From Thermoanaerobaculales bacterium (GTDB lineage Bacteria; Acidobacteriota; Thermoanaerobaculia; Thermoanaerobaculales; Sulfomarinibacteraceae), in contig DAOPQC010000009.1 in assembly GCA_035358815.1 (NCBI GenBank), positions 92,236-156,235 of the forward strand: a DNA stretch of 64,000 bases. The letters are read 5' to 3'. Made by a program: the position numbers and the translations under genes. A model generated the notes under the pieces. That model made no database searches. It had not been told where the DNA came from and was given only the letters and a program-made list of their open reading frames with translations. This document shows, piece by piece, positions 41,235 to 49,083 of the stretch (positions are counted from its first letter, which is position 1; each line of letters opens with the position of its first letter).

Positions 41235-41552
41235 ATGCCGACGTTCGAGTTTGCGGGTCTTGCGCTGGAGGTCGACGAGGACGGGTTCATGCAGGACCCG
41301 AACCAGTGGAACCAGGATGTGGCGGCGGCACTGGCGACCACCGAGGGCGTCTCCGGCCTGACCGACAGCCACTGGAAGGTCGTCAACTACCTGCGCGAGT
41401 ACTACCTCCAGTTCGGGGTCGCGCCGATGATCCGGAAGCTGTGCAAGCAGACCGGGTTCAGCCTGAAGGAGATCTACGAGATGTTCCCCTCGGGCCCGGC
41501 GAAGGGCGCCTGCAAGGTGGCCGGCCTTCCCAAGCCGACCGGCTGCGTGTAG
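41235..41552 (+). CDS. dsrC: DsrC, sulfur-carrier substrate protein
   Basis: DsrC forms a trisulfide between two cysteines during DsrAB turnover and is reduced again by DsrMKJOP. The 105-residue protein ends CKVAGLPKPTGCV, with both essential cysteines, Cys93 and the penultimate Cys104, separated by ten residues. The conserved YLREYYLQFGVAPMIRKL helix is present. Having both cysteines identifies true DsrC rather than TusE or RspA-type paralogs. Confidence 0.96.
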   Translation: MPTFEFAGLALEVDEDGFMQDPNQWNQDVAAALATTEGVSGLTDSHWKVVNYLREYYLQFGVAPMIRKLCKQTGFSLKEIYEMFPSGPAKGACKVAGLPKPTGCV

Positions 41553-41560
41553 CCCGCGGC

Positions 41561-42148
41561 ATGACGAGCCCACGGCGATCGCTCGACGAGCTGGTGGCCG
41601 ACAACCGGCCGGCGGTGCTGGCCGGCTGGATGGAGCGGATCCTCGCGGCCTGCCCGCCCGAGACCGCCCGCTTCCTCCGCGACACCTCCGACCGCTTCGG
41701 CAACCCGGTCGGCGCCGCGCTGCGCGAGGAGCTCCCGGCGCTGCTCGACGGCGTGCTCGGCAGGGTCGATGACGAGCGCCTGCGCGCCTCCCTCGACCGG
41801 ATCGTCCGCGTCCGGGCGGTGCAGGGGCTGGCGCCGTCGGCCGCAGTGTCCTTCCTGTTCGACCTCAAGCCGATCCTCGAGCAGCTCCTCGAGAGCGCCG
41901 GCGGCGCTGCGCGCGACGAGCTGGCGCTGCTCGACCGGCGGGTGGACCGGGTGGCTCTGGTGGCCTTCGACGTCTACTCGATCTGCCGGGAGCAGGTGTG
42001 CGAGATCCGGGTCCGGTCGATCCGGGAGCTCTCGATGAAGCACCTCGAGCGGCTCGGCGAGTGGCAGGCGCGGCGCGACGGCCGCCCCGCGACTGCGGAC
42101 GCGGAGGAGGCGATGCCTCCGGAGAGGAGCGACGAATGGGCGCCGTGA
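41561..42148 (+). CDS. RsbRD N-terminal-domain-like protein upstream of dsrM
   Basis: The 195-residue helical protein starts LDELVADNRPAVLAGWMERIL and contains RVRAVQGLAPSAAVSFLFDLKPIL and a terminal helical stretch, the pattern of the RsbRD/globin-like sensory N-domain. It has no STAS or kinase domain. Similar proteins often precede dsrM in sulfate reducers, where their task is unknown. It could sense redox or bind the DsrMK complex. It overlaps dsrM by 13 bases. Confidence 0.65.
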   Translation: MTSPRRSLDELVADNRPAVLAGWMERILAACPPETARFLRDTSDRFGNPVGAALREELPALLDGVLGRVDDERLRASLDRIVRVRAVQGLAPSAAVSFLFDLKPILEQLLESAGGAARDELALLDRRVDRVALVAFDVYSICREQVCEIRVRSIRELSMKHLERLGEWQARRDGRPATADAEEAMPPERSDEWAP

Positions 42149-43131
42149 TCTCGCTGGTCGCGGTGGCCGGGCTGTCCCTGACGGCTCTGGTCGCGGCCGA
42201 GGTCGGCGGGCAGCGCTTCCTGATCGGGGTCATCGTTCCCGGGCTCGCCTTCGCGGGGTTCCTGGTGGGGATCGTGTACCGGGTCGCACGCTGGGCGAGG
42301 TCCGCGGTGCCGTTCCGGATCCCCACCACCTGCGGTCAGCAGAGCTCGCTCCCCTGGATCAGGAGCGACCACCTCGACAACCCGAGCGGGACCTGGGGGG
42401 TGCTCGGCCGGATGGCGCTCGAGGTGCTGTTCTTCCGGTCGCTGTTTCGAAACCACGTCGTCGAGATCGACCGCGGCCGGGAGAAGGTCTTCTACATCGG
42501 CAGCAAGTACCTGTGGGCGGCAGCGATGGTCTTCCACTGGTCGATGCTGCTGGTCGTGCTGCGGCACTTCCGGCTCTTCGTCGACCCGGTGCCCGGGTGG
42601 GTCGAGCTCCTCCAGCGCTGGGACGGCTTCTTCCAGGTCGGGGTGCCGGTCCTCTACCTGACGACGGTGGCGTTCGTCGCCGCCCTCGCCTGGCTGCTGG
42701 TGCGCCGGCTGGCGGACGCGAAGGTCCGCTGCATCTCGCTGCCGTCGGACTACTTCGCGCTCTACCTGCTGCTGGGGATCGCTGCCTCGGGCATCTTGAT
42801 GCGCCACGTCGAGAAGGTCGACATCGTCCAGGTCAAGGGGGCGGTCGCCGGATGGGCCTCGCTGCACGCGGTGGCGCCGGTTGGGGTGGGGGCGTGGTAC
42901 TTCGTGCACGTGTTCCTGGTCAGCGTGCTGCTCGTCTACTTCCCGTTCTCGAAGCTGCTGCACATGCCGGGCGTCTTCCTGAGCCCGACCCGGAACCTCG
43001 CCAACAGCAACCGCCGGCTTCGCCACGTCAACCCCTGGAACCCCCCGATCGTCGGTCACACCTACGCCGAGTGGGAGGAGGAGTTCCACGACCGGCTGGT
43101 GGCGGCAGGGCTTCCGCTGGAGAGGGAGTGA
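42136..43131 (+). CDS. dsrM: DsrM, cytochrome b membrane subunit of DsrMKJOP
   Basis: DsrM belongs to the NarI family, carries two b haems and connects menaquinol with DsrK. The 331-residue protein has six hydrophobic segments, with candidate haem-ligand histidines in MVFHWSMLLVVLRHFRL (near residues 136-147), MRHVEKV (near 223) and HAVAPV/FVHVFLVS (near 245-260). The end segment RHVNPWNPPIVGHTYAEWEEEF is typical of DsrM. Three bases separate it from dsrK. Confidence 0.92.
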   Translation: MGAVISLVAVAGLSLTALVAAEVGGQRFLIGVIVPGLAFAGFLVGIVYRVARWARSAVPFRIPTTCGQQSSLPWIRSDHLDNPSGTWGVLGRMALEVLFFRSLFRNHVVEIDRGREKVFYIGSKYLWAAAMVFHWSMLLVVLRHFRLFVDPVPGWVELLQRWDGFFQVGVPVLYLTTVAFVAALAWLLVRRLADAKVRCISLPSDYFALYLLLGIAASGILMRHVEKVDIVQVKGAVAGWASLHAVAPVGVGAWYFVHVFLVSVLLVYFPFSKLLHMPGVFLSPTRNLANSNRRLRHVNPWNPPIVGHTYAEWEEEFHDRLVAAGLPLERE

Positions 43132-43134
43132 GCG

Positions 43135-44772
43135 ATGGCGGACCACGACCAGCGGCCGCCGCACGAGCTGATCCCGGTCGACCTCCGCCCGCCGAAGGGC
43201 GACTGGCGCGACCCGGCGGTCGACTTCAAGGCGCGGCGCGGCACCTGGTCCTACCCGGGCGCCGCCAAGAACCTGGTCTACATGGGCTTCCCGAACCCGC
43301 GCGCGTGGTCGCCCACCGACCAGGACTGGCAGCTGCCCGCGGACTGGAAGCGGGTCGTGCTGGAGGGCATCCGGGAACGGCTGCTCAAGTACCGCTCGTT
43401 CCACGTCTTCATGGACATTTGCGTGCGCTGCGGAGCGTGCGCCGACAAGTGCCACTTCTTCATCGGGTCCGGCGACCCCAAGAACATGCCGGTGCTGCGC
43501 GCCGAGCTGCTGCGCTCGGTCTACCGGCGCGAGTTCACCACCGCCGGCAGGATCTTCGCCGAGCTCGCCGGCGGCCGGGAGCTGACCGAGGCGGTGATGA
43601 AGGAGTGGTACTACTACTTCTACCAGTGCACCGAGTGCCGGCGCTGCTCGGTCTACTGCCCGTACGGGATCGACACCGCCGAGATCACCATGATGGCCCG
43701 CGAGCTGATGATGCTTGTCGGCCTCAACATCAACTGGGTCGTCGAGCCGGTGGCCAACTGCCATCGCACCGGCAACCACCTCGGGATCCAGCCCCACACC
43801 TTCAAGGACAGCGTGGAGTTCCTGCTCGACGAGCTTGCGGACGTCACCGGCGTCCGCATCGAGCCGCAGATCAACCGCAAGGGCGCCGAGGTCCTGTTCG
43901 TCGTGCCGTCCGCCGACTACTTCGCCGACCCCGGGACCTACACCTTCGTCGGCTACCTGCTGCTGTTCCAGCACATCGGCCTCGACTACACGATGTCGGC
44001 CTACGCATCCGAGGCCGGGAACTTCGGGCTGTTCACCTCCCACGACACGGTCAAGCGCCTGAACTGGAAGATCTACCACGAGGCCGAGCGGCTCGGCGTG
44101 AAGTGGATCCTGGGCGGCGAGTGCGGCCACATGTGGCGGGTGCTCCACCAGTACATGGACACGATGAACGGCCCGGCCGACTTTCTCGAGGTGCCGCGGT
44201 CGCCGGCCACCGGGACGGTGTTCGCCAACGCCGCGTCGACCAGGGCCGTCCACATCTGCGAGTTCACCGCGGACTTGATCCGCCACGGCAAGCTCAAGCT
44301 CGACAAGAGCCGCAACGACGCCTTCCGCGTGACCTTCCACGACTCCTGCAACCCGGCGCGCGCGATGGGCCTGCTCGAGGAGCCGCGCTACCTCATCAGG
44401 AGCGTCTGCAACCACTTTCACGAGATGCCCGAGAGCACGATCCGCGAGCACACCTTCTGCTGCGCCGGCGGTGCCGGCCTCGGCAACGACGAGAACATGG
44501 AGATGCGGCTGCGCGGCGGCCTGCCGCGCGGCAACGCGGTGCGCCACGTCCGCGACCTCTACGGCGTCAATCGGCTGGCCTGCATCTGCGCGATCGACCG
44601 GGCCACGCTGCCCCCGGTGTGCGACTACTGGGCGCCGGGAGTCGACGTCAGCGGCGTCCACGAGCTGGTCGGCAACGCGCTGGTCATGGACGGCGAGAAC
44701 GAGCGCGCCACCGATCTGAGGGGCCAGTCACTCCAGCGGGACGCGGCGGCGCCGGGGCCAGCCGATGCCTGA
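43135..44772 (+). CDS. dsrK: DsrK, CCG-domain iron-sulfur subunit of DsrMKJOP
   Basis: DsrK, an HdrD homolog on the cytoplasmic face, is the site where DsrC trisulfide is thought to be reduced. The 545-residue protein has [4Fe-4S] motifs CVRCGACADKCHFF (near residue 99) and CTECRRCSVYCPYG (near 165), GGECGHMWR, and CCG-domain parts FHDSCNPARAMG and TFCCAGGAGLG. Compared with the paralog at 29356 it keeps the long Dsr-specific N-terminus. It overlaps dsrJ by eight bases. Confidence 0.94.
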   Translation: MADHDQRPPHELIPVDLRPPKGDWRDPAVDFKARRGTWSYPGAAKNLVYMGFPNPRAWSPTDQDWQLPADWKRVVLEGIRERLLKYRSFHVFMDICVRCGACADKCHFFIGSGDPKNMPVLRAELLRSVYRREFTTAGRIFAELAGGRELTEAVMKEWYYYFYQCTECRRCSVYCPYGIDTAEITMMARELMMLVGLNINWVVEPVANCHRTGNHLGIQPHTFKDSVEFLLDELADVTGVRIEPQINRKGAEVLFVVPSADYFADPGTYTFVGYLLLFQHIGLDYTMSAYASEAGNFGLFTSHDTVKRLNWKIYHEAERLGVKWILGGECGHMWRVLHQYMDTMNGPADFLEVPRSPATGTVFANAASTRAVHICEFTADLIRHGKLKLDKSRNDAFRVTFHDSCNPARAMGLLEEPRYLIRSVCNHFHEMPESTIREHTFCCAGGAGLGNDENMEMRLRGGLPRGNAVRHVRDLYGVNRLACICAIDRATLPPVCDYWAPGVDVSGVHELVGNALVMDGENERATDLRGQSLQRDAAAPGPADA

Positions 44773-45154
44773 GTCCGCCAAGATCGCCGGCGGCCTCGCC
44801 ATCTTCGTGGTCGTGATGACGTCGCCGCTCTGGTACAACGCGCTCACCGCCGCGCCGGCCCAGGTGCCCGCGCTGGACCCGCCTCCGAACGGCTCCAGGG
44901 AGTGCGTCGAGGTCAGGTCCTACATGCGGGCCTCCCACATGCACCTGCTCAACGAGTGGCGGGACGGCGTCGTGCGCGACGGCCGGCGCAGCTACGTCAG
45001 CACCACCAACGGGCGCACCTTCGACATGAGCCTCTCGCAGACCTGCCTGGGCTGCCACTCCAACAAGGCCGGGTTCTGCGATCGATGCCACAGCTTCCTG
45101 GCGGTCGAGCCCGGTTGCTGGAGCTGCCATGTCGAGCCGACGGAGGGGACGTGA
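44765..45154 (+). CDS. dsrJ: DsrJ, triheme cytochrome c
   Basis: DsrJ is the periplasmic electron carrier of the complex. The 129-residue protein has an N-terminal membrane anchor (residues 6-20) and three haem-attachment motifs, CLGCH, CDRCH and CWSCH. Cys47, in RECVEVRSYMR ahead of ASHMHLL, matches the cysteine reported as an unusual axial haem ligand in DsrJ. All features are intact. It overlaps dsrO by one base. Confidence 0.93.
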   Translation: MPESAKIAGGLAIFVVVMTSPLWYNALTAAPAQVPALDPPPNGSRECVEVRSYMRASHMHLLNEWRDGVVRDGRRSYVSTTNGRTFDMSLSQTCLGCHSNKAGFCDRCHSFLAVEPGCWSCHVEPTEGT

Positions 45155-46014
45155 TGGACCGGTCACGACGAGGGTTCCTCGAGATCGCCGGCCTGTCGCT
45201 GTTGGGGGCCGCCGGCGGCCCGGCCCTGGTGGCGTGCGGCGGGGGTGCCGGGGAAGACGCCAGGCGCCGCCCCCCCGGGCCGTCTCCCACCGGCGCCCGG
45301 CTCGCCATGGTGATCGACCTGAGGAAGTTCACCAGGGACGGCGATCTGCTCGAGCGCTGCATCCGGGCCTGCCACGACGCCCACAACGTCCCCGACTTCG
45401 GGGACGACCGCAAGAACGAGGTCAAGTGGATGTGGGCCGAGGCCTTCGAGTCGGCGTTCCACACCGAGGAGCTCCACTACCTGCGCAGCGACCTCGAGGG
45501 CAAGCCCACCCTGCTGCTGTGCAATCACTGCGACAACCCGCCCTGCACCCGGGTCTGCCCGACCAAGGCGACCTGGAAGCGCTCCTCCGACGGCATCGTG
45601 ATGATGGACTGGCACCGCTGCATCGGCTGCCGCTACTGCATCGTGGCCTGCCCCTACGGGTCGCGGAGCTTCAACTGGACCGACCCGCGGCCCCACATCG
45701 AGAACGCGCACGCCGACTTCCCGACGCGGATGCGCGGGGTGGTCGAGAAGTGCAACTTCTGCGAGGAGCGGCTGGCTGGCGGCCGCGGGCCCGCGTGCGT
45801 CGAGGCCTGCACCGACGACGAGATCGTGTTCGGCGACCTCGACGATCCTGCCTCGAAGGTGCGCCGGCTGCTCGCCGAGCACCTCGCCATCCGCCGCAAG
45901 CCCGGTCTCGGCACGCGGCCCGAGGTCTACTACATCGTCGAGGACCCGCGGACCCTGGGGGCAGCGCGGGCGGCAGCCGCGGCGCCGAGCGGCGCGGGGG
46001 CCGACCATGCTTGA
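45154..46014 (+). CDS. dsrO: DsrO, periplasmic iron-sulfur protein with Tat signal
   Basis: The 286-residue protein starts with a twin-arginine leader (RSRRGFLEIAGLSLLGAAGG), so it is folded with clusters before export; ALVACGG could serve as a lipobox. Ferredoxin-type motifs are CNHCDNPPCTRVCPTKA, CIGCRYCIVACPYGS and CNFCEERL...CVEACTDDE, giving three to four [4Fe-4S] clusters. It would connect DsrJ with DsrP. ATG 45154 shares its A with the dsrJ stop; it overlaps dsrP by eight bases. Confidence 0.92.
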   Translation: MDRSRRGFLEIAGLSLLGAAGGPALVACGGGAGEDARRRPPGPSPTGARLAMVIDLRKFTRDGDLLERCIRACHDAHNVPDFGDDRKNEVKWMWAEAFESAFHTEELHYLRSDLEGKPTLLLCNHCDNPPCTRVCPTKATWKRSSDGIVMMDWHRCIGCRYCIVACPYGSRSFNWTDPRPHIENAHADFPTRMRGVVEKCNFCEERLAGGRGPACVEACTDDEIVFGDLDDPASKVRRLLAEHLAIRRKPGLGTRPEVYYIVEDPRTLGAARAAAAAPSGAGADHA

Positions 46015-47167
46015 GAAGGCGCTGGCCGGAGGCCGAGGGTACTGGACGTGGGTCTTCGCGCTGCTCGCCGTGATCGGCGTCGGCGCCGCGTGCTGGCACC
46101 GGCAGCTCACCGAGGGCCTGACCATCACCGGCTTGAGCCGGGATGTGGTGTGGGGCCTCTATATCGCGCAGTTCACGTTTCTCGTCGGGGTGGCGGCATC
46201 GGCGGTGATGGTCGTGCTGCCCTACTACATGCATGACTACCGGGCGTTCGGCAGGATCACGATCCTCGGCGAGCTGCTGGCGGTCGCCGCGGTGATCATG
46301 TGCATGCTGTTCATCTTCGTGGACATGGGGATGCCGACCCGGATCCTCAACGTCTTCCTCTACCCGAGCCCTCGGTCGATGATCTTCTGGGACGTGGTCG
46401 CGCTCGGCGGCTACCTGGTGCTGAACACCATCATCAGCCGCGTGACGCTCGGTGCCGAGCGCCGCGGGGATCCGCCGCCGGCCTGGCTCAAGCCGATCAT
46501 CATCCTGTCCATCCCGTGGGCGGTCAGCATCCACACCGTGACTGCCTTTCTCTACTCGGGCCTCGCCGCGCGGCCGTTCTGGCTGACCGCGATCCTGGCG
46601 CCGCGCTTTCTCGCCTCCGCCTTCGCGTCCGGCCCGGCGCTGCTGATCCTGCTCGCCTTCGTGGTGCGCAGGGTGTCGAGCTTCGACCCGGGACGGGAGG
46701 CGATCCGCGCCCTGGGCACGATCGTCACCTACGCGATGATCGCGAACGTCTTCTTCATTGCGGTGGAGCTGTTCACCGCGCTCTACAGCGGCGTCCCGGA
46801 GCAGGTCAGCCACTTCGCCTTCCTGTTCATGGGGGTTGCCGGCGAGGCCGCGCTGGCGCCGTGGATGTGGGCCTCGGCCGTGCTCGCGGTGGTGTCGCTG
46901 GTGCTGCTCCTCAGCCCGAGCCTGCGCGGCGACCAGACGGCGCTCGGCGTCGCCTGCGCCGCGATCTTCGCGTCGGTCTGGATCGACAAGGGCCTCGGCA
47001 TGGTGATCGCCGGCTTCGTGCCGTCGCCGCTCGGCGCCGTGGCGCACTACTCGCCGACCGCCCCGGAGCTGATGATCGGACTCGCGATCTGGGCGGCCGG
47101 CCTGCTGATCCTGACCGCCCTCGTCAGGATCGTGCTCGTGGTCCGCGGCCACCTCCGCCTGAACTGA
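46007..47167 (+). CDS. dsrP: DsrP, NrfD-family membrane quinone-interacting subunit
   Basis: DsrP is the second quinone-linked membrane subunit. The 386-residue protein has ten hydrophobic segments, with the NrfD-type start ITGLSRDVVWGLYIAQFTFLVG (in part), SIPWAVSIHTVTAFLYSGLAARPFW (in part) near residue 175 and FASVWIDKGLGMVIAGFVPSP (in part) near the end. It lacks cofactors of its own, as the family does. It is the last gene before a terminator, closing the yeiH-dsrP transcription unit. Confidence 0.93.
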   Translation: MLEKALAGGRGYWTWVFALLAVIGVGAACWHRQLTEGLTITGLSRDVVWGLYIAQFTFLVGVAASAVMVVLPYYMHDYRAFGRITILGELLAVAAVIMCMLFIFVDMGMPTRILNVFLYPSPRSMIFWDVVALGGYLVLNTIISRVTLGAERRGDPPPAWLKPIIILSIPWAVSIHTVTAFLYSGLAARPFWLTAILAPRFLASAFASGPALLILLAFVVRRVSSFDPGREAIRALGTIVTYAMIANVFFIAVELFTALYSGVPEQVSHFAFLFMGVAGEAALAPWMWASAVLAVVSLVLLLSPSLRGDQTALGVACAAIFASVWIDKGLGMVIAGFVPSPLGAVAHYSPTAPELMIGLAIWAAGLLILTALVRIVLVVRGHLRLN

Positions 47168-47194
47168 GCGGGTTCTTCCGATCTCTCGTTCCTT

Positions 47195-47219
47195 GCCGCG
47201 GCGTGTGCCGCGGCTTTTT
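47195..47219 (+). terminator. Rho-independent terminator after dsrP
   Basis: Perfect 8-bp stem GCCGCGGC with loop GTGT (47195-47214), followed by TTTTT (47215-47219). A second hairpin, GATTCGC-GCA-GCGAATC, follows at 47221-47237. Confidence 0.88.
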
Positions 47220-47244
47220 CGATTCGCGCAGCGAATCGAGATGG

Positions 47245-47271
47245 TAGACTGCACGTTACGTTTGCGTGACG
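47245..47271 (+). promoter_or_regulatory. cysG control region with palindrome CGTTAC-N6-GTGACG (site 3)
   Basis: TAGACT at 47245-47250 is a possible -10. CGTTAC (47254-47259), GTTTGC, GTGACG (47266-47271) is the same 6-6-6 palindrome as site 2 upstream of the dsr island, with one mismatch between its arms. It lies 19 bases before the start codon, where a bound protein would block initiation or act on a promoter further upstream. Confidence 0.5.
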
Positions 47272-47289
47272 CGGAGGGGAGGCGACCGC

Positions 47290-49077
47290 GTGTACCCGGT
47301 GATGCTCGAGCTCGAGGGACAGCGCTGCCTGGTGGTCGGCGGCGGCGGCGTGGCCCTGCGCAAGGTGCAGGGCCTCATCGAGGCCGGCGCCCGGGTGACG
47401 GTGGTGGCGCCGGTGGCGGCCGCGCCGCTCGAGGCCTTGGCCGCGGCCGGCCGGATCCAGTGGGAGCAGCGGCCGTACCGCCCCGGTGAGGCCGGCGGAT
47501 ACGCGCTGGTGCTCTCGGCCGCCGACGACCGCGAGGTCAACGCGCAGGTGTCCGCCGATGCCCGAGCCGCCGGCATCTGGGTCAACGTGGCCGACGACCC
47601 GGAGCTGTGCTCCTTCCAGCTGCCGGCGCGCCTGCGCCGGGGAGCCCTCCAGCTCGCCATCGGCTCGGCGGGCGAGGCGCCGTTCGCGGTGCGGCGCCTG
47701 CGCGGCCTGCTCGAGCGGCGGTTCGGCCCGGAGTGGGGCGAGTGGCTGGCGGCGGCGGCCCGCTTCCGCGAGCGGGTCCGGCGGGCCGGTCTACCGGCCA
47801 CCGAGCAGGAGGCCCGGTTCGAGCGGTTCTTCGAGGCGACCGTCGACGGGGATCGCCTGACCGCGCGCGTGCCCGGCGAGGCCGAGCTGCGGCAGTGGCT
47901 CGATGCCGAGGCCGAGCCGCAACCGGCGAAGCTCGGCGACCCGGCGGCTGCCGGCGGTGACCGGACCGGCGGCCAGGGGCTGGTGTCGCTGGTGGGCGCC
48001 GGTCCCGGCTGCCCGGGGCTGATCACGGTCCGCGGACGGCGGCGCCTCGCCGAGGCCGACGCGGTGGTCTACGACCGGCTCGCGGCGCCGGCGCTGCCCT
48101 GCGACCTGGCGCCGACGGTGGAGCTGCACCCGGTCGGCAAGGCGGCCGGCCGCCACCCGATCCCGCAGGAGGAGATCAACGCGCTGCTGGTGCTCCTCGC
48201 GCGTGCCGGCAAGCGGGTGGTCCGGCTCAAGGGCGGGGATCCGTACGTCTTCGGCCGCGGCGGCGAGGAGGCCGAGGCGCTCGCGGCCGCGGGCATCCGG
48301 TTCGAGGTGGTGCCGGGCGTGACCTCGGGACTTGCCGCCCTGGCGTGGGCCGGGATCCCGGCGACCCACCGCCGCGAGGCGGTGCGGTTGTCGCTGGTCA
48401 CGGCGCACGAGTCCGGCAAGGGCGAGGACCCGCTCGCCCGCTGGGACCTGCTGGCTGGCGACGATCACGCCACCCTGGTCTCCTACATGAGCGTGGGCGC
48501 CCTGGCCGACGTGGTGCGGCGGCTGCTCGACGCCGGCATGGACCCGATGGTGCCGGCGGCGGTGATCGAGCGCGGCACGACCTCGGCTCAGCGGCGGGTG
48601 GTGTCGACGCTCGGCGAGCTCCCCGGCGCGTCGGCCCGGGCTGGGATCGAGCCGCCGGCGCTGCTCGCGATCGGGCCGACGGTGCGCCACGCCGATCGCC
48701 TCGACTGGCACTCGAGGCTGCCGCTGGCCGGCCAACGGCTGCTGATGGCGGCGGCCGGCGCGGAGCTCTCGGCCTGCCTCGAGGATGCGGGCGCCGAGGT
48801 GGTCGCGGTGCCGCTGCCGGTGACGCCTGCGGCCCGGGTGGTGATGGCGGCGCTGCCGCTGACCCATTGCCTGGTGCGGCAGCCGGCCGAGGTGGACAGC
48901 CTCGATGACGAGCGCGGCGGTCCGGGCTGGGGGCCGGAGGTGGTGACCCTGTGCGTCGGGGAGGAGACCGCGAGCCGGGCCAGGGGCTGCGGCTGGCAGC
49001 GGGTGGCGGTGATCGAGGAGGACCTGGGCTGTGCGGAGCTGGTGGCGCGAATCGCGGCCGCTGTCGCGGCCGGCTAG
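47290..49077 (+). CDS. cysG: Fused siroheme synthase (CysG) with a truncated HemD-like tail
   Basis: The 595-residue protein makes siroheme for DsrAB. Residues 1-215 are the bifunctional precorrin-2 dehydrogenase/sirohydrochlorin ferrochelatase (YPVMLELEGQRCLVVGGGGVA, VNVADDPELCSFQLPA given in parts), residues about 235-475 the uroporphyrinogen-III C-methyltransferase (VGAGPGCPGLITVRG, VRLKGGDPYVFGRGGEE, PGVTSGLAA), and residues about 480-595 resemble the first half of uroporphyrinogen-III synthase (RLPLAGQRLLMAAAGAELSA), too short to be a full HemD. GTG 47290 follows GGGGAGG and matches CysG N-termini. It lies between the dsr terminator and the two-component genes. Confidence 0.9.
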   Translation: MYPVMLELEGQRCLVVGGGGVALRKVQGLIEAGARVTVVAPVAAAPLEALAAAGRIQWEQRPYRPGEAGGYALVLSAADDREVNAQVSADARAAGIWVNVADDPELCSFQLPARLRRGALQLAIGSAGEAPFAVRRLRGLLERRFGPEWGEWLAAAARFRERVRRAGLPATEQEARFERFFEATVDGDRLTARVPGEAELRQWLDAEAEPQPAKLGDPAAAGGDRTGGQGLVSLVGAGPGCPGLITVRGRRRLAEADAVVYDRLAAPALPCDLAPTVELHPVGKAAGRHPIPQEEINALLVLLARAGKRVVRLKGGDPYVFGRGGEEAEALAAAGIRFEVVPGVTSGLAALAWAGIPATHRREAVRLSLVTAHESGKGEDPLARWDLLAGDDHATLVSYMSVGALADVVRRLLDAGMDPMVPAAVIERGTTSAQRRVVSTLGELPGASARAGIEPPALLAIGPTVRHADRLDWHSRLPLAGQRLLMAAAGAELSACLEDAGAEVVAVPLPVTPAARVVMAALPLTHCLVRQPAEVDSLDDERGGPGWGPEVVTLCVGEETASRARGCGWQRVAVIEEDLGCAELVARIAAAVAAG

Positions 49078-49083
49078 CGGGCG

